A stretch of 41,607 nt of DNA from Planctomyces sp. (GTDB taxonomy: Bacteria > Planctomycetota > Planctomycetia > Planctomycetales > Planctomycetaceae), in assembly GCA_016795105.1 (NCBI GenBank), contig JAEUIH010000063.1, positions 1-41,607 of the forward strand, in the 5' to 3' direction. Position 1 is the first letter of the stretch; every line of letters begins with the position of its first letter. A program made the position numbers and the translations under genes. This document shows, piece after piece, positions 16,254 through 25,918 of the stretch. The notes below the pieces were generated by a model. The model was not told the DNA's origin. It saw only the letters and a program-made list of their open reading frames with translations, and searched no databases.

Positions 16254-17738
16254 ATGTCTCAGGCTGACAAGGTCATTATCACGTGTTCATCGTGCAATGC
16301 CCGAATTGGTGTTCCGTCGGATGTCATTGGACAGCGAATTCGCTGTCCGAAGTGCAAGGCAGTGATTAACACCAATGTCGAGGAGAGGCCGCTAATTCAG
16401 GCTGCGCCAGAGCCTCCTCCGGTTCGCCGGATTCCTCCACCACCTGCAGAAAAGCCGCGTGCCGAAGCGAAGAAACCCCCGGGCTTACTTGCCAAGGTCA
16501 CATGCCCGCACTGCTGGCATACCTTTCCACCACACGAAACGAAATGGGTCTCCGCTCATCCCTCCCTTCGAGACGATCCTAAAGTCCCGGAAGGTGGTCG
16601 TCGGTTTCTACCCACACGATTCAGCGTTTCGGGTCAGGCAATTGATTCCAAAGGGGAACTCTGCACTGACCTCGCCTGTCCGCATTGCCATCTGACACTT
16701 CCGCGAGACGTGATTGAACTGCCCCTCGCGATCTTTTCTATCCTCGGAGCCCCCAGTTCCGGGAAATCGTATTACCTCGCATCCTCACTCTGGCAGCTTC
16801 GAACCACGCTCGCGACGCGATTCGGAATCAGCTTTGAAGATTCCGATCCTGTGGCAAATCAGAAACTTCACCAATACGAGGAAACGCTGTTTCTCAGCGC
16901 GGGCCACGACAAACTCGTGGCACTGCCCAAGACAGAACTCGATGGCGATCTGTACGAACAGATCGAAATCGAGCCAGGACGTGTGGTTCAGCTGCCGCGT
17001 CCATTTATCTTTCGGATGAGTCTTCTGCCAGATCATCCGAAGGCGGAGATGATTCGAAAGAATGGCCGTTCAATCTGCATGTACGACAATGCCGGCGAGC
17101 ACTTTTTGCCTGGAGCCCAGACGGCGAATTCTCCTGGGACTCGCCATATGCTCGTGTCAAAGGCACTGTTGTTTGTCTTTGATCCGACTCAGCATACACA
17201 GATTCGCAAACTGTGCTTCGGAAAGACCGACGATCCACAGGTGACCAGCGAAGTCAGCAGCTATCGTCAGGATCTTGTTCTGTCCGAGGCAACTCGTCGT
17301 ATCCGAGCGGAAACCGGACTCCAGTCCGGCCAGCGAGACCATCGTCCGCTGATCGTAATCCTGACCAAATACGATGTGTGGCGAGCCGCGGTGAAAGGGC
17401 CGTCACTGAACGCAGATACGATCCTGCAGAAAATAGAGACCGGGCTGTGCGAGTTCAATGTCAGCCAGCTCAAATCTATCTCGGCCATGTTTCGAAGTGT
17501 GCTGACGAAGGTTGCTCCGGAGATTGTTTCGACTGCAGAGGCATTCTCCGAAGATGTGACCTATATCCCGGTGAGTGCGTTGGGATGTTCGCCGGAATCG
17601 ATTCCGGGAACAGCGGCAGAAGGTGGTTCTCGCATGTCACTGGGAATCCGTCCGAAGGATATTCAACCGATCTGGTCCGAAGTTCCCTTGCTGTATGCCA
17701 TGCATCGATCGATTCCGGGGTTTCTTCCTGTGACATAA
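16254..17738 (+). CDS. Zinc-ribbon TRAFAC-like GTPase (double-GTPase/GAP1-system type), cluster gene 1
   Basis: A 494-residue soluble protein. An N-terminal zinc ribbon has C11-x2-C14 and C31-x2-C34. A Pro-rich linker follows, then a second ribbon-like region (CPHC near 86-89 and CPHC near 143-146). The GTPase core has a Walker A/P-loop GAPSSGKS (165-172), a switch-II-like D278-N-A-G281-E, and a base-specificity motif T371-K-Y-D374 that fits the N/TKxD of GTPases. This layout resembles the TRAFAC-clade GTPases encoded beside GAP1 proteins in predicted bacterial conflict systems. It heads nine same-strand genes, and the next gene encodes a GAP1-N2-like protein. The role is likely a nucleotide switch controlling the membrane complex. 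No membrane segment is seen. Confidence 0.85.
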   Translation: MSQADKVIITCSSCNARIGVPSDVIGQRIRCPKCKAVINTNVEERPLIQAAPEPPPVRRIPPPPAEKPRAEAKKPPGLLAKVTCPHCWHTFPPHETKWVSAHPSLRDDPKVPEGGRRFLPTRFSVSGQAIDSKGELCTDLACPHCHLTLPRDVIELPLAIFSILGAPSSGKSYYLASSLWQLRTTLATRFGISFEDSDPVANQKLHQYEETLFLSAGHDKLVALPKTELDGDLYEQIEIEPGRVVQLPRPFIFRMSLLPDHPKAEMIRKNGRSICMYDNAGEHFLPGAQTANSPGTRHMLVSKALLFVFDPTQHTQIRKLCFGKTDDPQVTSEVSSYRQDLVLSEATRRIRAETGLQSGQRDHRPLIVILTKYDVWRAAVKGPSLNADTILQKIETGLCEFNVSQLKSISAMFRSVLTKVAPEIVSTAEAFSEDVTYIPVSALGCSPESIPGTAAEGGSRMSLGIRPKDIQPIWSEVPLLYAMHRSIPGFLPVT

Positions 17739-17883
17739 CCCATTGCATGTCGAACGATTGTCCCCATCATTCATTTCATGAGGCACGAGACTTTTCGTTT
17801 ATGAGCAGTTGATACAACTGCTCGAAAGATTTTGGCCAGGTTGAACTCACGCGAACTCTTTGCAAGTTGATGGAGCTGACTCG

Positions 17884-20841
17884 ATGGCTCAGGAAATCAT
17901 TTACACCTCCGCCGAGAAAGGCCTGAAGCAGGGCAGTCGCGGGTTTTGTACCGTGGTGAGCACTGCAGGAATGGCCGTCAACCTGGCGGAACGACTTGAG
18001 TCGATGAGCGGCTATCGCCAGGCATTTCCGATGGGAGATCCGCGTGCCTCCCAGAATCCGGTCTGTTGGTCTCATGTGTCGACACGACTGGCGGGCAAAA
18101 CGCTGCACATCATTTCGCGGATCGCTGACGCCGGTCAGGATTATACAGGGCGAAGCAACAAGTTGGCCCATCATGTGGCCATCGAAAGCATCGCAGGTCT
18201 CAGTGCCGGTCCCGCCAGAATTCTGCGTCAGCCCGGCGTTATGGTGGACCGCTGGAATGGTGAAGTGAAAACGGTTTCTCCACGAGAACTTCCGTCCGTG
18301 CAGACACCCGCCGAAATTTCGCTTTCGGCCTGGAAGAATATCACAGGAGATCATGGCTGGGCCGGAGCGGTCGCCGAGCAACTCACGACGTCTCCTGCCC
18401 CGTTGAATGTCATTTTCAACGTCGGTATGGACGCCGCTGGGCTCGTTCAGGAAGTCATCGACCTGTTACCGGCCAGCCAGAAGTGGGCCGTGACGTTCTC
18501 GACCTATTTCACGCGGTTGCTGGCAGGAACCGAGTGTCAATTGCGATTTGTGCTGAACGACACTCCAGAAGCGACCGCCCTTCGCAACGACGCCAAGGCC
18601 CGCGTCATTGATTTGACGAAATCGCTTCCGGCAGCAAGTGGAGGCAGCCTTGTCACCACGGCACGAGAAGGCGTTGTTCGTCCCGATGCTCCCAAATCCG
18701 AATCCGCGAACGCGTTTTCCGATCTCAAGGCCGCCGCAAGAAGCCGGGGCACCTCTGCATCGATGTCAGCCGCCGGGGCACCAATCGCGTCTGAACGAGC
18801 GGTGCCCACGATTCCAAAACCAGTCAGTATAGATTCGGGAAGTGCGTCGCGCCCCGCACTACCGCTCTCCGGGCGTTCCGTACAGGCCCGTAGTCCGAAA
18901 GGGAAGTGGATTCTGATCGCGGTCGTGCTGCTTATCGTCGCGGGGATTGGCACAGCCACTGTAATCACGTCAGGCGGTGGTCCGGACAAGTTTGGTGATC
19001 TGTTGGCCAAAAGTCAGAGTAAGGACACTGACGCCGTCGATCCTGAACTGGAGCGAATGAAACGCGAAGCCGAGGATCGACGGAAGGAAGAGGAACTCCA
19101 GAAAGAGAAGCAGCTGGCCAGCGAGAAGGCCGAAAAAGAACGCAAAGCCGAAGAGGCACGAGTCGCCCAGGAGAAGTCCAACGCCGATGCAATGGCCAAA
19201 GCCAAAGCGGAGTCGGAACGCAAGATGGCCGAGGAACAACGTCTGAACGCGCTCAAGGAAGAAGGACCGTTTGCTTTCATCAAAGCCAGTGTGAACGCTA
19301 AAGATGGCCAATGGCACGATGAACATGGTCAGTGGCTGTTTGAATTGCCGAAGCCACGGGCGGGTGAAAAATCGAAGGCTCTTTCTCTACGAACACTTTC
19401 CAAACCGGTCACGCTGAGACTTTTCGAAGGGGCGCGCGAGGCACTCGAAGTGAACAATTTTAAACTTGCTGTAGAAGTCAATCCCGAAGTCCCCTTCGAG
19501 TGGCGTCTTGTTTACAAGCAGGGAGCATCAACACAACATCTGGGTTCGTACACACTGGAAACGTTAGACACAGGTGGTAACCCTGAGAAGCCGGATTTAG
19601 AACTTCGTTTCGAATGGATGCAAGAAGCATCTCGTGAATCCATGGCCTGTGAACTGGCACGCTGGTGGCCGCTGGAAATCCAAGTCGGCGATCAGACAGA
19701 ACGAGCTGTATTGCTGCAACGGCCGCCATTTGTACCGCTAAATCCTCCCACCACGGCGGATTTTCTGGCAGACAAAGAACTGGTTTTCTCGAGCGGGGAT
19801 GAACTGAAATGTCTGGGCGACAATGCGGCTAAAGCGATGACGTTTCGCATGCAGATGACCGAGCCGAGACAAGACCCACAGACCTTGGAATTTCGTCTCA
19901 CCGCGGCAGCGACTGGAGACGATGGGCAGGGTGACTTCGAGTCGAACTTCGACGCTGCTCCAAACCGCGCATTCTTTCCACTGGCAACTCCAATCATCTT
20001 TTCGAAAGTCCCCCCAAATGAGGACACAGTAGGAGTCGGATTCGGCAGCTTGAGTCTTCTCCCGGAACTATCAGTTGGGGCTTTAGCCATCAAAAGCGAG
20101 ATTGATCTGCGTGTCAAGTTGCCTTCGAAAGAGTACGTCGAAGGGTTGCCAACCTTAGAAGTGAATAGATTCTTGGAAATGTTGGTCAAATCTATCGTAG
20201 GAGATAACGTGGAGAATGGGGTCCGCAAGCAACTGCATAATTTTCTTGCAGACGTTGCCGAACGAGAGCTTAGTAAGTTAAAGAATGAGTCCGAGAGCTA
20301 CCTTGACGACAAAAGTCGTTGGTATGCACATTCGCTCAAAAGAAATAAACTTCCATTAAAGACCACTTGGAAAGTGCCGTTCTATGCATTGAAAACGAAA
20401 GCTTGCACTGCCGCAGCCGTTGTTCGAAATCAAACATCAATGCCACCTGCAGGGTCAGACGACGCAACCTTTCAAAAATTTGACCGTATTGACAAATTTG
20501 TCCCGATCATGAATCGCACCGCAGACGCGGTTCGTGATGCCGAGAAACTTCTGATGAAGGACTACGATCAGATTCAATCACAGCTGACCGCCGTACGAAC
20601 GGCCATCAACAACAGCCGAATGCGGTTTGTGTTGTTGACCAAAGTTTCCACGCCCGGGGCGAAAAATGGAAATGAACTCACTCTGTATGTCCTGGATTCG
20701 GCCCCAGGAGGAATCGTACCTGCTGCGGAGGCTGCAGCCCTGAATACAGAAAGCATTTCTAAGGAAGTGCCGATCCCCGTAGCCCAGACGCCGAATAAGC
20801 TACCTGTACCTGTCGCAGCTGAAGCGATTGGGAATCCGTAA
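17884..20841 (+). CDS. GAP1-N2-like domain protein with TM, coiled coil and large C-terminal domain, cluster gene 2
   Basis: The product is 985 residues. The first about 235 match the pattern of GTPase-associated protein 1 N-terminal domain type 2: EIIYTSAEKGLKQGSRGFCTV at the start, then QDYTGRSNKLAHHVAIE, corresponding to the DYSGR-x-N-x-x-AH core. A low-complexity linker precedes one membrane segment (about 341-362, WILIAVVLLIVAGIGTATVI). A strongly charged coiled coil (about 385-460) and a large domain of no known family follow. The N-domain is probably cytoplasmic, where it can meet the GTPase, and the C-terminal part extracytoplasmic. ATG 17884 was chosen (GGAG 8 nt upstream) over TTG 17860. 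The part from the TM onward is repeated as the next gene. Confidence 0.8.
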   Translation: MAQEIIYTSAEKGLKQGSRGFCTVVSTAGMAVNLAERLESMSGYRQAFPMGDPRASQNPVCWSHVSTRLAGKTLHIISRIADAGQDYTGRSNKLAHHVAIESIAGLSAGPARILRQPGVMVDRWNGEVKTVSPRELPSVQTPAEISLSAWKNITGDHGWAGAVAEQLTTSPAPLNVIFNVGMDAAGLVQEVIDLLPASQKWAVTFSTYFTRLLAGTECQLRFVLNDTPEATALRNDAKARVIDLTKSLPAASGGSLVTTAREGVVRPDAPKSESANAFSDLKAAARSRGTSASMSAAGAPIASERAVPTIPKPVSIDSGSASRPALPLSGRSVQARSPKGKWILIAVVLLIVAGIGTATVITSGGGPDKFGDLLAKSQSKDTDAVDPELERMKREAEDRRKEEELQKEKQLASEKAEKERKAEEARVAQEKSNADAMAKAKAESERKMAEEQRLNALKEEGPFAFIKASVNAKDGQWHDEHGQWLFELPKPRAGEKSKALSLRTLSKPVTLRLFEGAREALEVNNFKLAVEVNPEVPFEWRLVYKQGASTQHLGSYTLETLDTGGNPEKPDLELRFEWMQEASRESMACELARWWPLEIQVGDQTERAVLLQRPPFVPLNPPTTADFLADKELVFSSGDELKCLGDNAAKAMTFRMQMTEPRQDPQTLEFRLTAAATGDDGQGDFESNFDAAPNRAFFPLATPIIFSKVPPNEDTVGVGFGSLSLLPELSVGALAIKSEIDLRVKLPSKEYVEGLPTLEVNRFLEMLVKSIVGDNVENGVRKQLHNFLADVAERELSKLKNESESYLDDKSRWYAHSLKRNKLPLKTTWKVPFYALKTKACTAAAVVRNQTSMPPAGSDDATFQKFDRIDKFVPIMNRTADAVRDAEKLLMKDYDQIQSQLTAVRTAINNSRMRFVLLTKVSTPGAKNGNELTLYVLDSAPGGIVPAAEAAALNTESISKEVPIPVAQTPNKLPVPVAAEAIGNP

Positions 20842-20862
20842 ATCTTCCGCGAGCCAAATCAG

Positions 20863-22812
20863 ATGACTGCGCATCGTCCACGTAGAACGCCCCCACCAAT
20901 TCGACCCAACCATCCGGCGGTCCCTCCCCGCCTTCCCGCAACGTCGGTGCGTCGTTCGGTGTTGTTCGTTACAGCCACTGCAGTCGCAGCCGTCGGATTG
21001 ATCATCGTTTCGATTATCGCTCTGACGTCAGGCAGTGGTCCGGACAAGTTTGGTGATCTGTTGGCCAAAAGTCAGAGTAAGGACACTGACCCCGTCGATC
21101 CTGAACTGGAGCGAATGAAACGCGAAGCCGAGGATCGACGGAAGGAGGAGGAGCTCCAGAAAGAGAAGCAGCTGGCCAGTGAGAAGGCCGAAAAAGAACG
21201 CAAAGCCGAAGAGGCACGAGTCGCCCAGGAAAAGGGCAATGCCGATGCAATGGCCAAAGCCAAAGCGGAGTCGGAACGCAAGATGGCCGAGGAACGACGT
21301 CTGAACGCGCTCAGGGAAGAAGGACCGTTTGCTTTCATCAAAGCCAGTGTGAACGCTAAAGATGGCGAATGGCACGATGAACATGGTCAGTGGCTGTTTG
21401 AATTGCCAAAGCCAGGGGCGGGCGAAAAATCCAAGCCATTGCCGCTGCGAACACTTTTGAAACCGGTCACGCTGAGGCTTTTTGAAGGGGCGCGCGGAGC
21501 ACTCGAGGAAAACAATTTTAATCTTGCTATAGAAGCCAATCCCGAAGTCCCCTCCGAATGGCGTCTTGTTATTCAGATGAAAGCAAGTACGCTCCATGTG
21601 GGATCGTATACACTGGAAACGTTAGACACTGGTGGTAACCCTGAGAAGCCGGACCTAGAAATGCGTTTCGAATGGATGCAGGAGGCATCTCGTGAACCCA
21701 TGGCCTGTGAACTGGCACGCTGGTGGCCGCTTGAAATCCAAGTCGGCGATCAGACAGAACGAGCTGTGCTGCTGCAACGGCCGCCATTTGTACCGCTGGA
21801 TCCTCCCACCATGGCGGATTTTCTGGCAGGGAAAGAACTGGTTTTCTTGAGCGGGGCTGAACTGAAATGTCTCGGCGACAACGCGGCCAAAGCGATGACG
21901 TTTCGCATGCAGTTAGCCGAACCTGGACATGCCCCGCAATCCCTGGAGTGTGAGCTCACCGAGGGCATGGGGAACGTGGAAGAAACGGAGGACGGCGAAG
22001 CTGCAGAGAATCCGGACCTAGGCCCGTTGCCGAACCGTGCGTTCTTCTCGCTGTCGACGCCGATCGTCATCTCCAGGCAATCGCCAGCCGTCGCAAAGGC
22101 AGGTGTTGGATTTGGCAGCATCGTTCTGAATCCGAAGTTTTCAGAGGGTGTCCTCACACTGAAAAGCCATATCGACCTTCGGGTCAAACTGCCATCCAAA
22201 GAGGCTCTCGGTAGTCTCCCGACCGGAGAAATAAATGCTTTCCTCGATAAGATCGCGGCAACAAGAGACACCGAGGAAAGAGTGAGACTACTGTCGAACT
22301 TCAACCCGGATCTTGCTGGACGGGAAATTGATCAGGTCGAGTCTTGGAGTGGCAGTTACTTCGACGACACGAGTCGATGGTATGCACATCCGTTCCAAAA
22401 GAGACTGCCCGCTAAGGCCACTTGGAAAGTCCCGTTCTTTGAACTGAAAGTAAAGGCATCCAAGGCCGTAGAAGCTGCAATCCGCGTAGTCGCAAAGGAT
22501 CGCCCGGCTCTTGACGACCGCGATGACCGCGACAAACTGCGCGAATCTCTCTCAGGATTCAGTCCGGCAATGGACCGCTTAGAAGCGGAAGTTCGTGAGG
22601 CGGTCGATCTTCTGATGAAGGACTTCGACGAAATTCAAACCCAACGGACCGCAGTGCAGACTGCTTTGTTGAACAGTCGAATTCGATTTGTCGCACTTAC
22701 CAGAATCTCTACCCCGGAAGCAATCAATGGTGACGAACTGAATTTGTCTGTATTGGATTCAGATCCGACGTGGGGGGAGGATTTCCATCAAGGACGGGCG
22801 GTGGCGGAATAA
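20863..22812 (+). CDS. Paralogue of the TM-coiled-coil-C-terminal part of cluster gene 2 (gene 3)
   Basis: A 649-residue single-pass membrane protein: a short Pro/Arg-rich N-terminus, a TM at about 31-54, a coiled coil at about 70-155, then the same C-terminal domain as gene 2. From SGPDKFGDLLAKSQ through the coiled coil it is almost letter-for-letter identical to gene 2, also at DNA level. Similarity falls gradually further downstream. It lacks the GAP1-N2-like head. Only 21 bp separate it from gene 2. The pattern suggests tandem duplication with later gene conversion of the coiled-coil part. The two proteins may form a mixed oligomer (inference). The function of the C-terminal domain is unknown. 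Confidence 0.8.
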   Translation: MTAHRPRRTPPPIRPNHPAVPPRLPATSVRRSVLFVTATAVAAVGLIIVSIIALTSGSGPDKFGDLLAKSQSKDTDPVDPELERMKREAEDRRKEEELQKEKQLASEKAEKERKAEEARVAQEKGNADAMAKAKAESERKMAEERRLNALREEGPFAFIKASVNAKDGEWHDEHGQWLFELPKPGAGEKSKPLPLRTLLKPVTLRLFEGARGALEENNFNLAIEANPEVPSEWRLVIQMKASTLHVGSYTLETLDTGGNPEKPDLEMRFEWMQEASREPMACELARWWPLEIQVGDQTERAVLLQRPPFVPLDPPTMADFLAGKELVFLSGAELKCLGDNAAKAMTFRMQLAEPGHAPQSLECELTEGMGNVEETEDGEAAENPDLGPLPNRAFFSLSTPIVISRQSPAVAKAGVGFGSIVLNPKFSEGVLTLKSHIDLRVKLPSKEALGSLPTGEINAFLDKIAATRDTEERVRLLSNFNPDLAGREIDQVESWSGSYFDDTSRWYAHPFQKRLPAKATWKVPFFELKVKASKAVEAAIRVVAKDRPALDDRDDRDKLRESLSGFSPAMDRLEAEVREAVDLLMKDFDEIQTQRTAVQTALLNSRIRFVALTRISTPEAINGDELNLSVLDSDPTWGEDFHQGRAVAE

Positions 22813-22906
22813 TCAATGGCTCTGAAGCATCGGGCTTCCGGTTGAACCCTGACAAACGACCGACAGATCCGATTCTGAAATTCATCGGAACTGACAGGAC
22901 TTATCG

Positions 22907-25849
22907 ATGACACTCGAAGAACTCAATGAACTGGTCAATGAAATTCAGCAACTGCTGGTCAGCGACACCGAGGCCTCGGAAGAGGAACTGATGGATCTGG
23001 CTGGACGGCATGAAGACTTCATTCTGGAAACGACCAAATGGCTGAAGTCGGTCGATGCCCTTCTACAGAAGGGCTTGCGTTCGGAAGCCATTGAACTGGC
23101 TGAGCGGGAGCCGAATCTGAATGAAGTGGTCATCGCTCTCGATTTCCCGGAACTGGACGCATGGAACGAATTGCTGCAATCCATGGAAATGCAGCCCATT
23201 CCCCCGTTGCCAGAAGGCATCGCGGCGGACCTGAACGATGCGTACGGTGTGTCGGCTCCGGTCGAACGTCTGCTGCAAAAGCATCGAACGGCTGCGTTGT
23301 CGCGAGCCCCGCTGTCCCAGCGATTGATGATCCTTCGTCGTTTGGCTGTCTCCGACAAAGGCAATCCCGCATGGCCCCAGGATATTCGTGAGTTCGAAAA
23401 GTTTCGACTGACCGAAGTGAAAAATGAACTGGAACTGGCTGTCAAAGGGAAACAACTCGAAACCCTGGCGGCCATTGACAAGGAACTGCACGGCGAGGAC
23501 TGGAGCCTTCCCGTGCCTCCGGAACTAAAGAAGAAAGCCTCTGAGGCGCATGCCAGGATTCGCAAAGATGCTTCAAAGACCGAAATGGAAGGTCTGGCGT
23601 ATCAATTGTCCGACACCTTTGCGGAGTTTGATCTGCCTGCGGCCAAGGGTCTCTTCAATCGCTTTACTGCCCTCAATCAGATTGTGGGTTTGTCACCCTC
23701 GGATGCCTTGATGAATATTGCAGGACCAGCTCTCGACTGGGTTCGCGGTGAACTTCTCAAAGAGGAACAAGAGCAGCACTTTCAAAACACGATCGCCACT
23801 CTGGAGGCCGGCATCGATAACGATGCTCCCGCGACGGAACTGGAACGCCTGTACTATGAAGCAACTCGACACGATCATGTCCTCCCGGAACGGCTGCACT
23901 TGCGTCTGAATGACCGGCTGGAAACGCTGCGAGTCATGGCGACTCGTCGACGCCGCACGATGCTCGGGCTGTCCATCGCGGCCGCCATTGTTGTGATCGC
24001 TGCGACCGGATTCACCATCCAGCAGGTTCGGGTTCGGAACAGTATCACACGTCATCAGACGCAAATCACCGCCCTGCTGGAAGACGCAGAGAAGTCCGGA
24101 ATGATCCAGCCCTTGCAGGAGTATTTCGATCTGCTGGCTGAGGAGTCATCCAGCATTTCTCAGTCGGCAGAGGTGCTGGGGCTAAAGCAGCAGTTTGAAA
24201 ACCTGCGATTGAAGGAAGACGGGCGTAAGCAGCAGATGGAGACCTTGCTCGCCCAGGCAACAAACGCCACCGACAAAGCGGCCGTTCCAAGTGATTTCAA
24301 CGCGGTTTTCGAATCTCTGAAAGCCGCGGAAGCACAGGCGCTGAATGATCCCGAGAAGACTCAGATTCTGAAAGTGGAAATGGCGGCACGCGAAAAGCAA
24401 GCCGCGGTTCAGAAGTCGACCGATGATGCATTTCAGGTCAAGCTGAAGGATCTGACGGTTCGTATCGAACAACTGCCGGATGATGCAGTCGCCCCCTATG
24501 ACACGATTCAGATGGAGATTTCCGGTTTGATTCGCACCCCGGATGTGTCGGCTGGACTCCTCGATTCGGTGCATTCGCTGGATTCCAAAGTTCGGATGGA
24601 ACGCCTCGAGGTGAGTCGCCTGCTGAGCATTGCCAGAAGTCTCGAAGCAATCACCGGGGCAATTGGCAATGTCGAAGCTTATTCGACTGAGTTAGGAAAA
24701 TACACGCAGCAATATGCCGGAACTGGTCGCGCGACAGATTTCACGCGTGTCATGGAAACGGAACGAGACCTGATGCGGGGTGCCCTGCGATGGAACACCA
24801 TCCGCAAGAACCTGAAGACCATTGATTTCAAACGCATCACGTCCGAGCAGGCGAAGAAGATTGTTGACGATTACACGGACTTTCAAAAGAGTTCCGGTCC
24901 CTATCCGGGACTGATGGATCTGAACGATCGGCTCCTAATGCTGCAGGCGATCATCAGGAGAAAGCCGCTGGCGGATGGGATGAAGCTGGTGTTTGACGGC
25001 AAGGCCATCTCTAATGCATTCCTGATCGAGACGGCGAACGGTAAGGATCGCTTCTACGCGGATTCAGCACCGCTTGTGGATAAGGGGCTGACGTTCGACA
25101 CGTACACCACTCCGAGTGGCGATCAGACGATAAACAAGAAGCTGGGGAGTAGTTTGGTTTCCGGCGTCGAAGACAAGCCGCGAGATGCATGGCTGTCGCC
25201 GCAGACACGATTGGCCAGGGCATTGATCGAACGGGCCGAGAAAGCTGAGAATGCCGACTTCGAGAACCAGATTCGTTTTGCGACGGAACGAGTCCTGAAA
25301 GACGAACCTAAACTTGACCCGATTTTGCGGATGCTGCTCGCAGAACGACTGCTGGAGTATGGTGGTGAGGGCAGCCATTTTATTGCCCTGAAGTCAAAGA
25401 AGGTACTCACCGCATTTGCCGAGGCCGGCGTTCCTCGACTCACAAACTGGGTCAACTACCAGGACGACCAAAACCGAAAGCTGCGAGATGTTGCCACTGC
25501 GTTTCTTGAGAAGCATTCGAATGAAGTCCTCGAATGCCTGTCAGCGGCGGAAACAGACGTCTCCGCGGCATCAACATTGCCCATCGGTCCGGAAGTTCGC
25601 TGGGTGGGCTGGCTGTTGCGTGATGACAGGAACTCGGGCCAATGGACGGTCCGACTGAAGGCCGATGTCTCCTTTGACAATGGTGGAGATGTGGTGGTCT
25701 TTGCGAAACGAACGCCGACGGAGAAACCTGTTCAAATCACTATTGGAACGGCCACGGGGGCCGGTGTCGTAGTAATCGATGAACGCATCGAAACGACGCT
25801 CCCAGTGGAAGGACGAGCCGTGTACCTGGTGGTCGCGGAAAAAAAATGA
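22907..25849 (+). CDS. Large single-pass coiled-coil membrane protein, cluster gene 4
   Basis: A 980-residue protein of no family I recognise. Residues 1-345 are helical and acidic (starts MTLEELNELVNEIQQLL) and probably cytoplasmic. After an arginine cluster (ATRRRRTM) comes one membrane segment (about 350-372, GLSIAAAIVVIAATGFTI). Long Gln/Glu/Lys-rich helices (about 380-690) follow, then a mixed alpha/beta C-terminus (about 690-980) ending in a beta-rich stretch. The positive-inside rule puts the N-terminus in the cytoplasm and the C-terminus in the periplasm. Its place within the same-strand run (94 bp after gene 3, 69 bp before gene 5) suggests a scaffold of the same complex. Confidence 0.75.
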   Translation: MTLEELNELVNEIQQLLVSDTEASEEELMDLAGRHEDFILETTKWLKSVDALLQKGLRSEAIELAEREPNLNEVVIALDFPELDAWNELLQSMEMQPIPPLPEGIAADLNDAYGVSAPVERLLQKHRTAALSRAPLSQRLMILRRLAVSDKGNPAWPQDIREFEKFRLTEVKNELELAVKGKQLETLAAIDKELHGEDWSLPVPPELKKKASEAHARIRKDASKTEMEGLAYQLSDTFAEFDLPAAKGLFNRFTALNQIVGLSPSDALMNIAGPALDWVRGELLKEEQEQHFQNTIATLEAGIDNDAPATELERLYYEATRHDHVLPERLHLRLNDRLETLRVMATRRRRTMLGLSIAAAIVVIAATGFTIQQVRVRNSITRHQTQITALLEDAEKSGMIQPLQEYFDLLAEESSSISQSAEVLGLKQQFENLRLKEDGRKQQMETLLAQATNATDKAAVPSDFNAVFESLKAAEAQALNDPEKTQILKVEMAAREKQAAVQKSTDDAFQVKLKDLTVRIEQLPDDAVAPYDTIQMEISGLIRTPDVSAGLLDSVHSLDSKVRMERLEVSRLLSIARSLEAITGAIGNVEAYSTELGKYTQQYAGTGRATDFTRVMETERDLMRGALRWNTIRKNLKTIDFKRITSEQAKKIVDDYTDFQKSSGPYPGLMDLNDRLLMLQAIIRRKPLADGMKLVFDGKAISNAFLIETANGKDRFYADSAPLVDKGLTFDTYTTPSGDQTINKKLGSSLVSGVEDKPRDAWLSPQTRLARALIERAEKAENADFENQIRFATERVLKDEPKLDPILRMLLAERLLEYGGEGSHFIALKSKKVLTAFAEAGVPRLTNWVNYQDDQNRKLRDVATAFLEKHSNEVLECLSAAETDVSAASTLPIGPEVRWVGWLLRDDRNSGQWTVRLKADVSFDNGGDVVVFAKRTPTEKPVQITIGTATGAGVVVIDERIETTLPVEGRAVYLVVAEKK

Positions 25850-25918
25850 ACCCCGTATGTCGCATTTTGTCCAGGGCCAAAAGCAAAGCAGTCGCCTTCC
25901 TTTCACAAGAGTAAGACT

